Positions 51,828-62,896 of a stretch of DNA of 64,000 bases are shown piece by piece. The position numbers and the translations under genes were made by a program. How positions within the stretch are numbered: the stretch's first letter is position 1; every line of letters starts with the position of its first letter. The notes under the pieces are model-generated. The model was not told the DNA's origin, made no database searches, and saw only the letters and a list, made by a program, of their open reading frames with translations. Source of the DNA: Diploscapter coronatus (taxonomy: Eukaryota > Nematoda > Chromadorea > Rhabditida > Rhabditidae); the NCBI GenBank assembly GCA_964036155.1, contig OZ038423.1:43043249-43107248 (forward strand), given 5' to 3'.

Positions 51828-52671
51828 ATAATTTATCTTCAGCCGCGAACGACTAAACGACTAACAGGCGCTTCTCTGCATGTGAAAGCTGATTAAATAC
51901 TTATAGATTACATAGTCGACATAATTGCAACACGGAAATAATTTTGAAAGGCCAGAGTTAAAGTTTGTTAACGAAATTTAATGGAGGAATCTAGGAAGTA
52001 AAATGTAGTTCCCTATAATGATTAAGCCGTAGATCCAAGACGGAAATGAGTTTTGACAAATCGGAACCGAAATCTAGATTGATCAAAAACCTACATTAGA
52101 TCTAATAGAGCAATTTTAGAGCATTATTCTTTCATTTTTTTCTTAAATAAAAAGTATCATTATGACGGTTATTGCTGAATAGTAAAAGAATGCGTGATTC
52201 GTCGCGTCCGAAAGTATCGTCCTTTCCTATATTTTGTGATTATCATTTGAATGATAATTGTCTACAAGAGCATGCAATTCTTTTGATATCGGATAGAAAT
52301 TGACATATTTTATGAGTTATCAGGCAATTGATTGTAAATCATTTTGGTTACAACAGTGCAGTGAACGATTCTAGTCATTGCAGCCCAAGGGAACTATGCG
52401 TCAATGAATTTGATACAAATATTGGACACAGCGTGGTAACTTTTTAAAGTCTAAATGAATATAATTGGTTCGCCAGAAAATCTATTCGTGGGTAGCAAAG
52501 TTCAAATTTCGAGAAATACGTGCTGCTTGAGGAGTTTTGCTCCTTTTCTTAATCGAGATGAGATATAGATATTCATTTTCTCGCGAGTTATTGTCGACTC
52601 CCAAAAACTGATCATTCAAATCTCAATTCGTATAAATTAGCATTCGTTTTCACTTGAAAATAGCTTTCGAA

Positions 52672-52737
52672 ATGGAGAGATTTTGTCTATTCTTCTGTCT
52701 ATCTCTCGTCTTCAATGATCAATTTTCTCCACGTTGA
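52672..52737 (+). pseudogene. Second orphan leader-like ORF
   Basis: The frame MERFCLFFCLSLVFNDQFSP has a hydrophobic leader, then ends (R, TGA) with no continuing exon seen. It lies 0.4 kb before the KLWP-repeat gene. It may be chance, or a relic of a duplicated leader exon. Confidence 0.2.
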
Positions 52738-53096
52738 CGATGATAAAATTATGAGCCAATTCAGACGAAAAGTTGCCGTTCAAATGTTTACTGTTTATCT
52801 GGGTTTCGTTGCTATTTCTAGTCATTTAATGAACGGGTGCCTGATTTCGTAAACCCTTCCAGACTTCGAAATAACAAAGTTTTTCGATCTTCGCTTATTT
52901 TTTCTATCGACTAAAATTAAATTTTGCCGCTATTTCCAACGTTGATACGCTCGACATATTTAAACAGACTTTCGATGTTTGCAATATTTTTTAATCCAAA
53001 TCGGTTTCACTTACATATAAAAGATTGAACAATGAACACGTTTTATATTTCAACTAGATATTTCGTTAGTGTTCAAATTCAAATCCTTGTATAGTC

Positions 53097-53773
53097 ATGA
53101 TGAAATTCCAACATATTCTAATTCTCATTTCTGTAGCTGTAGCAGTTTCCAGTGTTACACTACAGGACGAAGGTGATAATGTAAGTAATTAATGGTTATT
53201 GTAGATAATTTTTATGCAGAAATTGTAAATGATTAAGCATGTGATAAAAAAGATAATATTTTATAATGTGTTTAAAAATGAATTAATTTAGGCGGTTCCA
53301 TGCATTCAAATAACTACAGATTGCCCAGAGAAACAATATTGCTCCAAACTATGGCCCAATAACACCGGATTTTGTAAGGTAAGTTAAAATTATAACAATA
53401 TGCAGTATAGGAAAATTATATATAAACAGGATTTTTTAGCTATTTACGATGATTTAATGTGAGATGGTTTAGGGAGCTTCATGCAAAGAGTTCGCTGACT
53501 GCCCAAATGATCAAATTTGCTTGAAATTATGGCCAAATACAGTTGGAACCTGTAGGGTAAATTACTACTATTTGTAATTAAAACTTCAACACCATAACAC
53601 ACAATATTTACCCGAATATTGCTATTTTCGATGGAAAATCATTATTAAAAATGCATGCATTTGCTTATTGATCAATTTAGGCAGTTTTCTGTCGAGCCAT
53701 CGCCGATTGCCCGAGTGGAAAGTATTGCTTCAAATTGTGGCCATTTAGTGTGGGGTATTGCAAGGTAAACTAG
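53097..53773 (+). CDS. Small secreted protein with three Cys/KLWP repeats
   Basis: Four exons, all phase 0: 53097-53180, 53292-53378, 53473-53556, 53681-53773 (115 aa). Exon 1 is a signal peptide (MMKFQHILILISVAVAVSSV) plus LQDEGDN. Each other exon is one repeat with four Cys: C-x6-C-x5-C-x10-C, then C-x5-C-x5-C-x10-C twice. The shared core is DCPxxxxxCxKLWPxxxGxC: DCPEKQYCSKLWP, DCPNDQICLKLWP, DCPSGKYCFKLWP. The last repeat reads into the donor-like GTAAAC and stops at TAG (YCKVN); a further exon was looked for and not found. Repeats differ in about half their residues but keep all Cys and KLWP. I do not know this domain. A secreted antimicrobial, inhibitor or cuticle-associated peptide would fit, but that is a guess. 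Confidence 0.75.
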
Positions 53774-54742
53774 ATTTGAAGTTCTTATATGATGAATATT
53801 TGCTTAAAATAATTTTAACCCGAATCAAATATTATTAAAAAATAAATTCAGAGCAACTCAAAGTCTGTAGCCACGTAGCTGGAATCCGAAAATATTTTCA
53901 GCTATAATCGATGAAAAACGTTTAAGATAATGAACAAACACGTGTATCTCAATAATATCAGTTCTTTCGACTTTGTTGATTTTTATTAAATTTAATAAAA
54001 CATTTGTTCAAATAACCATACATGTATCTTTATACTAGTTAACACAAGCCTATTTGAGCGTTGTTTGATAGGCTCATTGATGGCTATAATGGTCTGTTTA
54101 TTTCATTTACTACTTTATGCTTGAGTATATTTATTATATAGTGAGTACTTTTAAACCTTACAATATTTTTGATATTCTTTTCTTTTATTAGAAGTTTTTC
54201 TTTCTTCAAATCAAGTGTGAGCAAGGATTGAAATTTGGATATTCCGAAAACATAGACAACGAGTCCTAAAATCTGTAACACCAAAGAGAAACAAGAATCA
54301 AGTTTTCCAAGTATTTTTCTTTCGATATTTTGAAAGCTTCAAAGACCGAGTCAAAACAAAGGATCAATTTTCTAGGGCCTCAAAAGCAAAGACATACAAA
54401 TATCTCAAAATCCAAAGAAAAAACAAAGCTTTGCTCACCACTGCTAACTTATTAAACTTTGGCATGTCTATCGAACAATCATATTTTGCAATTTTCGATC
54501 GATATTCTAAAGTAATTTCTCAGATGCTACCGCAATCCCTTATGCCATGATCGGATCTTCTCCCTGTGCAGCTGCTCTACGAGTCGATGTGCCATTTGCT
54601 CAGAGTTCGTGTCGTCTTTCGAATTGACAAGTGCGGGTTTGATGCTAGACAAATTAGATTAGAATCAATAAATTTGCTGGTACAAAATTTATTATATTTA
54701 CAAAACAAAAAATCGACAGATGTTAACTTTCATTAGATCTGA
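53774..54742. other. Convergent spacer
   Basis: AT-rich, with AATAAA-like signals near 53843 and 53997. The 66-codon minus-strand frame at 54084-54284 has no support. Confidence 0.4.
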
Positions 54743-57700
54743 CTAGTTGCCTTTCTGAAGACTTGGAGCAAAGCCAATCTGCTTGTTTCCTGAAAATATT
54801 AAGGTTTTCATAGCTTCAAAAGTTAACGTGTGCGCTTTTTAATTAATATAAAGAAGGTGTGCTTTTGCTTTATCTTTTTATTAACATTATAAAAGTTCCC
54901 CATGATCATTGGCTTTAAAGACGGGTTTGAACTACTTACCAATATCATAAATGTTGCAAAATTGGCGAATCAACGGGTCGCCGAGTATGAAACTGGGACC
55001 AAATCCGCCGAAGTCAAAATCGAAGAAGGCGAAGAGACACTTATCTGTTCCAATCTAAATTTCCAGAATTGTATAAAATATAATTCAGCAGATAGTAAAA
55101 CCTATTTTTAAACCAGACATTTTCAATCGTGATTACAAGAAAATAGAAAGCTGGAAAAAGATAACACAAGACGACAGGACATACGAAATAGTATATGACA
55201 GAGTAGGGAAAAAGTCTTGTATTTTTTCTTCCAATATTATTTCATTGTCATTTTAAGCTTGTACTTTTTGCCCCTAGTTACCCTTACTCTCTTGTAGTTT
55301 TTACCTCCTTTTCTGAAAAATAGAAAGGGAAGAGAAAAAGAGGTAAAATACAAGAGGGTAAGGGCAACTTAGAGATAAAAAGTACAAGAGGCCTCATTGG
55401 ATCGTCTTGTTGTCATTTTTCTTCGGGTTTCCATTAAAAAAACTAACGGGAACGATATAGTTGACAGGTTGAATGGAGTAGGTGTTAGTTCCGATGACAA
55501 TGTCGACTGTGCCTGGGTTGGCATTGCAATCGATATAATACGCTTCGTCTAATGCGTGGTACTAAAATCTCTTTAAGCAAAAAAGTCCCTTTTGAAAATT
55601 ACTTTTGCTCCTGCTGCTTTCGCCAATCCACTAATTACTGCATTAGGTCCACCGATGAAGCTGGAGATATTATTTTACAGTTATGTAGGAGTCAAAACTT
55701 ATTTCATCAGACCTAGTTCCAGTGTCAGAAATCACGTTGTACGATTTTGTACTTTTATATGTCCCAAGACCGATTCCGGCGATCTAAAAGATATGGAAAT
55801 GCCGCATTAATTATAATGAAGATCTAACTTTGAATTCCCAATAACTAGCAGAAGACAGTGGCTGATATGCGACGAGAGGTCCACAGTTTGTTGAATCCAC
55901 TGCTCCGTACGTGAATACTCCTGAAAATGATACGATTTCATCAATTAATTAAGGAAAAACGTATTCGATAATTTCAGTTTCTAATAACGTTCTGATCTTC
56001 GTTGTTTCCAAATATCTTCGTCAAACTATTCTACTTTACCTCCAGCAGCGTCATTCATGTTTCCACGATGTTCTAGCCAAACGGTGAAGAGAGGTTGATC
56101 GAGTAGACCTAATTTAAAATAGTCAACAATTTTGAAACCCGACTCGCAACTCTAACTCGCTAACGAGTTCGAGTTCAAAATGTTTAAAACTTGCGAAATC
56201 CCAGGTAATCAACTCCAAGATGAACTATCTAACCTTGCTTAATGGCATTTTGCAATGGAGGCATCACATTATCCACAGCTAGAGATTGGAAAGCCAGTCC
56301 CAGGATTCCATCTGTCGCGTCCTAAAGTCTCGAACAAATCTCCATCTTTTTCTAGCTACTCTGTGATAATAAACGATCTTTCAATTCTCCAATTTCGTTT
56401 TTCTTTAAACGTAAATTTACATTCTTAAAATCGTTGGATATCTTTGAAGCGAGTCCGAATGTGGTCGATGGAATGGCCAATTGATTTTCACCCTTGGCTC
56501 CAAACTGAAATCGTACAATTTTTATTTGCTTCATTTTTATTGTGTACGGGCTGTCCATTTGTTTGCACTTTCTTATCAGAAAATATTAACGAGAGAAATT
56601 AGATAGGAAGAAATCATCTCATCTTGTGCACTCCAAAATGAAACTACAAGTCGAATAGAAACAATTGATGGTGGATTTGTCCGTGATCTATACACAGGGA
56701 TGTCGTGAGTCCTTTAGGGAAAAAGGCGCGACGAAATAATGCATCGAGTCTGAATCCGATTGCATCATCGTTACACGCTATCTCTCCCCTTTCTGCTCCT
56801 CAGAGTCCTTTCGCTAGATAGGCAGAAAAGAGAAACAGCATATAAAGATGATGCAATGGGACTCGAATTCAGACTGTACTATTCGTCGCGCTGTTTTTTT
56901 TTCTCTAAAGGACTCGCGCACATCCCTGCCCCCATATATGGAGGTCTAACTCTCCTAACCCACCCGAACGGTGTCTTCACCAAGTGTTCCCGAAGCATCC
57001 CCTGACCCATATTGAATTGTCCACTTCTTGCCGTTCTCTTTATATGTCGAGGATTTTGTCTTGTCGAATCTAAGATTGATCTTTCGCATAGCTTGTGGAT
57101 CTTCTTCATTGCAATTTTCAACTACACGACTGACTCACTTGTGCTTAGTTTTACATGGAGCCCTAAAATAAAATTTTCGTGCATTTTCTATGACATCATA
57201 TCACAAACCCGTTGCAGTCTGTGGCAGGCACCCAAAGATTTGAGCTTCCTGGATTTTTTTTCATTCAGTAGAGTTATTGAATAATACTATCATACCTGTA
57301 TCGAGAACGACTAGGAATTGTTGATCGGGGGTACCTAATTAGAACATTATTTTATGCATGAAAGATAGAGATAGACGATTTGTAACAATATCACTCCTTC
57401 TACCCAATTATAACTCCGCGATGCTAACCTTCTCACTTATTTTGTATGCATGTTCTTACCAATTGTGATGTTTCCTAAAAATATTTTTTGAATTCATAAC
57501 CTCTAAGAAACTCCTAAAATACCGAGATACTCGAAATCTCCCCAGTCATGAACCGGCTGGCTCAGGCTTCCATAGATGCTTCCGTATTTGGCATTGCTTC
57601 TCATCTCGTTTTCGTATTTGAGATAAGTCGACCACTCCCCAGATTCCATCATTCGCACGCGTCTGTACAAATGGATTTTTCCTATCTGATCTTCAACGAA

Positions 57701-57807
57701 ATCCCGATAACAAATTCAATCTACCTAGATGGACGCCATGTCAGCTTGTGTTCGTGGACTGCACTCAGGGCAATCCCTATCAGAGATGCAATAATTACGA
57801 ATCTCAT
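54743..57807 (-). CDS. Pepsin-family aspartyl protease (A1)
   Basis: Secreted or lysosomal proteinase. ATG at 57807 gives the signal peptide MRFVIIASLIGIALSAV, then a propeptide (HEHKLTWRPS, RRVRMMESGEWSTYLKY) with the usual basic pro-segment. Joined exons give GNITIGTPDQQFLVVL, the first catalytic motif DTGSSNLWVPATDCNG, then FDKTKSSTYKENGKKW and the flap TIQYGSGDASGTLGEDTV. Next come QLAIPSTTFGLASK, DATDGILGLAFQSLAVD, VDSTNCGPLVAYQPLSSASY, the second catalytic motif NVISDTGT, then FIGGPNAVISGLAKAAGA, ALDEAYYIDCNA, GPSFILGDPLIRQFCNIYD and the end IGFAPSLQKGN with TAG at 54743-54745. Both Asp residues, the flap Tyr and the ILGDP motif are intact. Worm asp-type enzymes have the same order. Two inverted-repeat regions sit in its introns. 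Confidence 0.93.
55172..55256. repeat. Palindromic element, GAAATAGTAT family, copy at 55.2 kb
   Basis: GACGACAGGACATACGAAAT continuing AGTATATGACAGAGTAGGG is answered by CCAATATTATTTCATTGTC. Order, spacing and centre match the 15.8-kb copy almost base for base in the arms. It lies in an intron of the aspartyl protease gene and abuts the next palindrome. Confidence 0.65.
55257..55391. repeat. Second palindrome, adjoining the first
   Basis: CTTGTACTTTTTGCCCCTAG then TTACCCTTACTCTCTTGTAG is matched by the reverse complement of the right arm, CTTGTACTTTTTATCTCTAA then GTTGCCCTTACCCTCTTGTA. The core is short. Arms are about 45 bases. It differs in sequence from the GAAATAGTAT family. Confidence 0.65.
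56696..56927. repeat. Inverted-repeat element in a protease intron
   Basis: AGGGATGTCGTGAGTCCTTT at the left end matches the reverse complement of the right end, AGGGATGTGCGCGAGTCCTT. The match continues through GCGCGACGAA and GTCTGAAT to GCATCATC, giving arms of about 80 bases. The centre is unpaired. A miniature transposon is likely. Confidence 0.7.
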
Positions 57808-58508
57808 TGTTGATTTGGTTCAATTTCTGAAACTTCGTTGGAATATTCAGAAAAAATAAATTAAAAATGGAGAACAAATTGAGTACTGAGCCATAAAAGT
57901 ACGTAGATAAGAAGAAACCATATTCACAATTTGATAATCTGAGCAGTTGGATGGTCATAAATGGCTTTTATCTTGTCCGAAAGTTCCCTTATCAGCGATT
58001 TTTCACGATCGCAATTTGTCGTCATCAGGGGACGAGACGGAATTGAATTTTAAAAAATCTTGAAGCCGGAACTCCTGTCTCACCCTGATCGCCATTTTTT
58101 AATTAGAAAATATCATAAGAAAAGATATTTTTTTTTAGAAAGAATGACAAAAAAATTAGGAATTCGTGAATTTTCAAAATGTTTTCCAAAAATTTTCAAT
58201 CATCTTCTTTTCGTGATTTTTATTCGCACTCACTCCTTATTTCAAAACATGTCAATCAGCGCCATCATCTCATTAAACTCGAAGAAGACTAAACTGTAAA
58301 TAAATATTTTTATTTAGTCTTATTTTTGACAGTTCCTTTGTACAATGAAAAAGCACAAATTAGGAAAGCACCAAATTCGAAAGATCTCTTCTTATTCGTT
58401 CTGTAAAAATTCGGCAGTTTTTAGTGTGTAGACTGATGTGCATGGAATCGTTGGGTCATTTCTAGAATGATATATCATAAAAATTGGATTCGCCATAGAT
58501 GGCTTTTA
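57808..58508. other. Spacer between protease and peroxidase genes
   Basis: AT-rich sequence upstream of the protease and downstream of the peroxidase. The 79-codon plus-strand frame at 58060-58299 is Lys/Phe-rich and has no support. Confidence 0.4.
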
Positions 58509-61500
58509 TTACGTTTGGAAGATGTTTTGTGGAACCTTCAAGATGTTGGACGGGAAAGCTCTACAGATCACGCCGCCGAGAGTAGCTTTGCGAGTTTCAG
58601 CCAATTCTCCTGAAAGTTCTAATTTACTCTGTCAGATGAACTTTACAGACCATCAGTAAGGCCTCGAACAGTCTGCTCGGGTGCGTTCTCATAGTAGAAA
58701 CGATCTCCGAATTTCGTCGCCTTGAACTGCTCAGCGATTATGAAAGCGGCGGTTGGACCGACCTAAATGATCATCAATCTCTCAGACGATTTCATTATTT
58801 CTTCAAATTATCATTGATTGAAGATAAAGTCAAGAGTTAAACAATTACGTTGTTCGTCTTGCTTTTCTCTTCAAAATTTAATGCCAATTTTGGCCATGCT
58901 ATCGACTTTATCGTGAATTAATGATCCCATTCTTCATCGAAAAACGACAATCGACTTACAATTGCTGTTGAGATGGGATTTTCAGCTAGAATTCCGGCAA
59001 ACAAGTCGATATCCCTTACGTCCCTGTAGATCTTCTTCAACATGTTGACCTTGTTCTGACCCATCTGAGGAATTAGATCGTCGAATGTATTGGCGGGTGG
59101 AAGGCCGACTTTTGCCCTGAAGATTTGTCTTTATTAAATTCTATAATTTCAATAATCAGAGTGTTGTTGATTTGAGAGAACAACGACATTCACATGTGTA
59201 TGTTACGTGATTATTTTCGTGTCTTTTGGCGCAGAAATGTCAGTTTGTTTTAAAAAAAAAAGTTGACTTTCATGCGAATTCAGAATATGTACCTGTAGGC
59301 CACATAGGGATGAAGTCCGACGTCTCTTCCTCTCATCAAGTTTACGGAAATCAGATCGAAACCACTGGCTGGCTTGCCTAAAAATGAACTTACAAACATT
59401 GATGACACAATATTATAAACCGCGAATTTCAAGGATCTGGTTTCTGATCGAAAACGCGAATGCAGTATCGACTACCATGGTTGGAGAGTGCATCATTCCT
59501 GAAATATCTCACAACTTGAATTCGTTATGATGCGCGCTAACCCGCGACAAATGTAGCCGGTCCACCATTTCTGTACTGCGAGTCCGTATAGAATCCATTA
59601 TTTCCTATATCGACGACCTCTACGATGGCGGAGTTGCGAGTGTTGATTCGAGGGAAGTCTCTCCTGGCTTGACTGTGGCCGAAGCGGAACGCTCCAGCTG
59701 CGAACTCTCCGAACATCCCAGCGTCCATTTTCGGATCGTATTCGCAAAATTTCATATTCAGTTAGGGCTAGATGAAATTTCGCGATTTTCTTTGCAGGTT
59801 TTCAAAATGTTCATTTTCGTCACTTTTCTTCTGTTTATTTTAGATCGAGAATGCAACACGAATACTCACTCGTTCTTCCACTAGCAAGAGGCTTCAACTT
59901 GCTGCTCACGTACAAGTTGACGCCGATGATATGGGGCAGATATTCATTATATACCATATGCTGATACTGTGCGATCATGATTCTTCTCGCTGTCTAAAAC
60001 CCTTTGTCATTAATAATTGGAAATATATAGATAATTACCTGATAGATGGTTTCATCGTTGAGTGTGGGCTTCAATGCTTTGATTTCTCTGGCGATCCGAT
60101 TATGCTCGATGACGAACATGACGTGAAGTGGGGGGAGGCCAGGATGGAAAGAGCTGCGCAAATCGCCGCATTTGAAGCAGAAGAATGGGTCTTTCGACTG
60201 ACATCTGGTGTCCTGAAATGTGGTCATTACAAAAACCAGAATCCATTTTAGCCATACGTATTATCTGAAAGAATATAACCATGCACGCTATAAGGATGTA
60301 GGGTTCAAGATAAAAATCAGTTGGAACTTTATGAAGATTATCAATCCAATTTTGCATCCCTACATTTTTGTCAAACGGAGGCAGCGTTCCGGCCGTAGAC
60401 TGTGTAGTTTTCAAGAGCCCATCGACGAATAGTCTCACATCAGTCGCCTCGCATAGAGAGGAGCCGTAGACGATGGACAAGTCGAGGAAGTGGGTAGTCT
60501 GAATTCCCTCTTACAAAGATGCACCTTGGATAGTTTCAAGCCTGTCCAATAGGTTGTCTTGGTCCAAATCCTTGCTGACCATTGAGAGCTCGCGTGAAAG
60601 AGATGCAATTCTTCTTGGTCGGGGTGGATTTTGGGAAGTACTCGTCGTCGGCAGGCACTTCGATCGGAGCACAGTTGGGCGATGGCGAGTCGCAGTCGTC
60701 ACAGGCAAGTTGCTCACCGTTCGGACCTGCAATTGTCGTAGTTCTATCAATCTTGAAATATCAAGGCTTCGAAATAAGTCTAGCTTCGCAATTAACGCCC
60801 ACTTTTGACATGAGAGATCATGGTAGATAATGCTAGTGATAGAAACAAGCCAATCGCTGATCTAGTTTTCCTCATTTTACAAATTATCACTGCTAATTCT
60901 ATCAAGATATGTGCTGAATCATTGTTTTTCGCATCGATGATATTTACAACGAAAAATAGCTAATAACGTTCACTTCAAGACCAACCAGTAGCTGAAGGAC
61001 CGAAGACTAGATCGTGAGCGACCATCTGTCCGAACTGCATGATCAAGTTGTTTTTCACAGAATCGATTGCTTCAACCGTGTTCTTCTGCATGATGTTCGA
61101 GATCAAGCGAGGCGATGGAAGGACACCTCCCGAAACTGCTCGACGGATTTCGCTGATTTCTAAAGAAGTCCCATGGTTGCATTGTACCGTCAAAATTCTC
61201 TCACGATCATTGTAGTTTTGTGTTCCCAAGAATGGTCTAAGCGGAGCATTCGCATTGGCTGCCTTCGGGCTGTTCAGATTGTTGCAGATTCCAGTGATCG
61301 TGCGGTATAGGAAGCTAAATGTTTTAAGTTTTTTTTTTCGATTCTTGAAAAACTCCCTACTTTTTCCTGGATTGACAATCAGTGTCGTCCTTGATGCACC
61401 TCGAGTCAGCGGCTAGGTTTGCGTTCTGGGACGTCTGCTTTGTTACACTGTTCGATTCCGCTACTATCTTCTGGACTTCATTGTTATCGATTTGGCTCAG

Positions 61501-62099
61501 AAAATTGGAGCCGTTTCTAGAAATAATAATATATAAGCTTTCGAGTAAAATTAGGCATGTATACTGAGTGACGATGATCCTAGTGGCTTCCTCTAGCAAG
61601 TTGCCGACAGTCTGCAGTTCCTTAGCGGCTTTGAGAGGGACTTGCGTCTGCATTCGAAATTCCTTTACCGGGCGCTCTACCCGACGATCCAAATTCATCC
61701 TAGCTTGCTTCAAAGCGTTCTCAACCGTAGCACGGACGGCTGGAGTCATTGTGCTGAATTCGAGTTATCGCTTTGGAAAAAGTTATAATATTTGAAAAGA
61801 AATGACAAATACATCTTCTGAACTTCCTCTAGAGCAGTTTTTCTTACAAGAGACCGTTATTATAATGTGTTGTCGACGGATTTGTCTAATTTTTTATGTG
61901 CAAATCAATTTGAACCTCCTTATAACGAAAATCAAATTAAAAACTCTCCACGCGCTTTCTGGCTATTCGAATTGCAATAGCAATAACAAGCAAGTATGGT
62001 CCAAATCATTTGGCAACACACTATAAAGTACCAATATTAGATTATCTATACTTACCAGCCACAATAGCCAATTAGGATAATAATTATGAATAGTTTCAT
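58509..62099 (-). CDS. Animal heme peroxidase, secreted
   Basis: Oxidises substrates with hydrogen peroxide outside the cell; worm members cross-link cuticle or act in defence. ATG at 62099 gives a leader (MKLFIIIILIGYCGW). A helical N-terminal segment (61600-61749, AVRATVENALKQARMNLDRR) precedes the peroxidase domain: YRTITGICNNLNSPKA and FGQMVAHDLVFGP, with the distal His (about 61000-61310). Then VPADDEYFP and CISFTRAL (60540-60730), THFLDLSIVYGSSLCEATDV, GDLRSSFHPGLPPLH and EHNRIAREI with the catalytic Arg region (60040-60215), YNEYLPHIIGVNLY, FGEFAAGAFRFGHSQARRDF with the proximal His (59540-59750), DLISVNLMRGRDVGLHPYVA, and FGDRFYYEN, ending NIFQT with TAA at 58509-58511. No ShK domain is seen. 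One intron (between ...QPIGQ and THFLD) uses a GC donor. All key residues are present. Confidence 0.93.
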
Positions 62100-62896
62100 G
62101 TTGAGAATACTTTTCAACTGATGGCTTGAGCTCTATACTCTCAGCTATTTATACTGGATATCTTCAAATTTGTGTAGGCTGTAGAATGCGATGTTAAAGT
62201 TCATCCATGTTCATTTCTGTAATATATTAAACAAAACTGACGACATTTTTCTGCAATTGAATTTGAGCTATTTTTATTCAAGGAAGTTTTAACGCTTTTG
62301 GAATGGGAAATCGTGGGTGTAAAGTTTATCGCTTCGAAAGTGATCCGGCTGAATCAACAAATCAAAGCATGAGTAATCGATTTATTGGAACGATAGCCAC
62401 AAAGGCATTCAGGCGTGCTTGCCCAAATGTGGGTGTTGCACCAATTCTTTGTACTTTCTATAATATGAACATAATCTTTCTTCTCTGCAGAACCATCAGG
62501 CTTTTTTCACGTAGAATATCATCTAAAATTATAAATTTTGGAAATTTTCAAAAGGTTGCAAATGAAATGTCAAGAGAAACAATATTATAACTATTGTTGA
62601 CACGCAAAAAACTGACGTCGGAAAAGAAAAACAGTCACTGCTCAAATTCTCTCAATTTAGAATACTATCCAAAATGTCATCTCGCATTCAAATGCAACAT
62701 GCTCAGAAGGATGAGAAAGTAAGAAGCTTTCATTTTAAGAAATATTAAAAGGAATATTTATTTCAGTTACAATTATCCCTCATCACTACTGGATGCTTTC
62801 GAAAGTTGTCTGTATCGTATGCATTGAAATTAAAGTATTATTTCACTTTATTAAATAAAATTTCTATATGAAATCTGAGATTATTATAATTAAGCT
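62100..62896. other. Spacer upstream of the peroxidase
   Basis: Contains the peroxidase promoter and the 3' end of the kelch gene. The plus-strand frame 62303-62590 (95 codons) has no domain or splice support. AT-rich. Confidence 0.4.

Larger units (their letters stand above)
50577..53096. other. Spacer with two orphan leader-like ORFs
   Basis: No complete gene found. Short signal-peptide-like frames occur at 51762-51827 and 52672-52737. Other frames (50597-50803, 51441-51650) lack support. AT-rich, with no palindrome that stood out. Confidence 0.4.
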
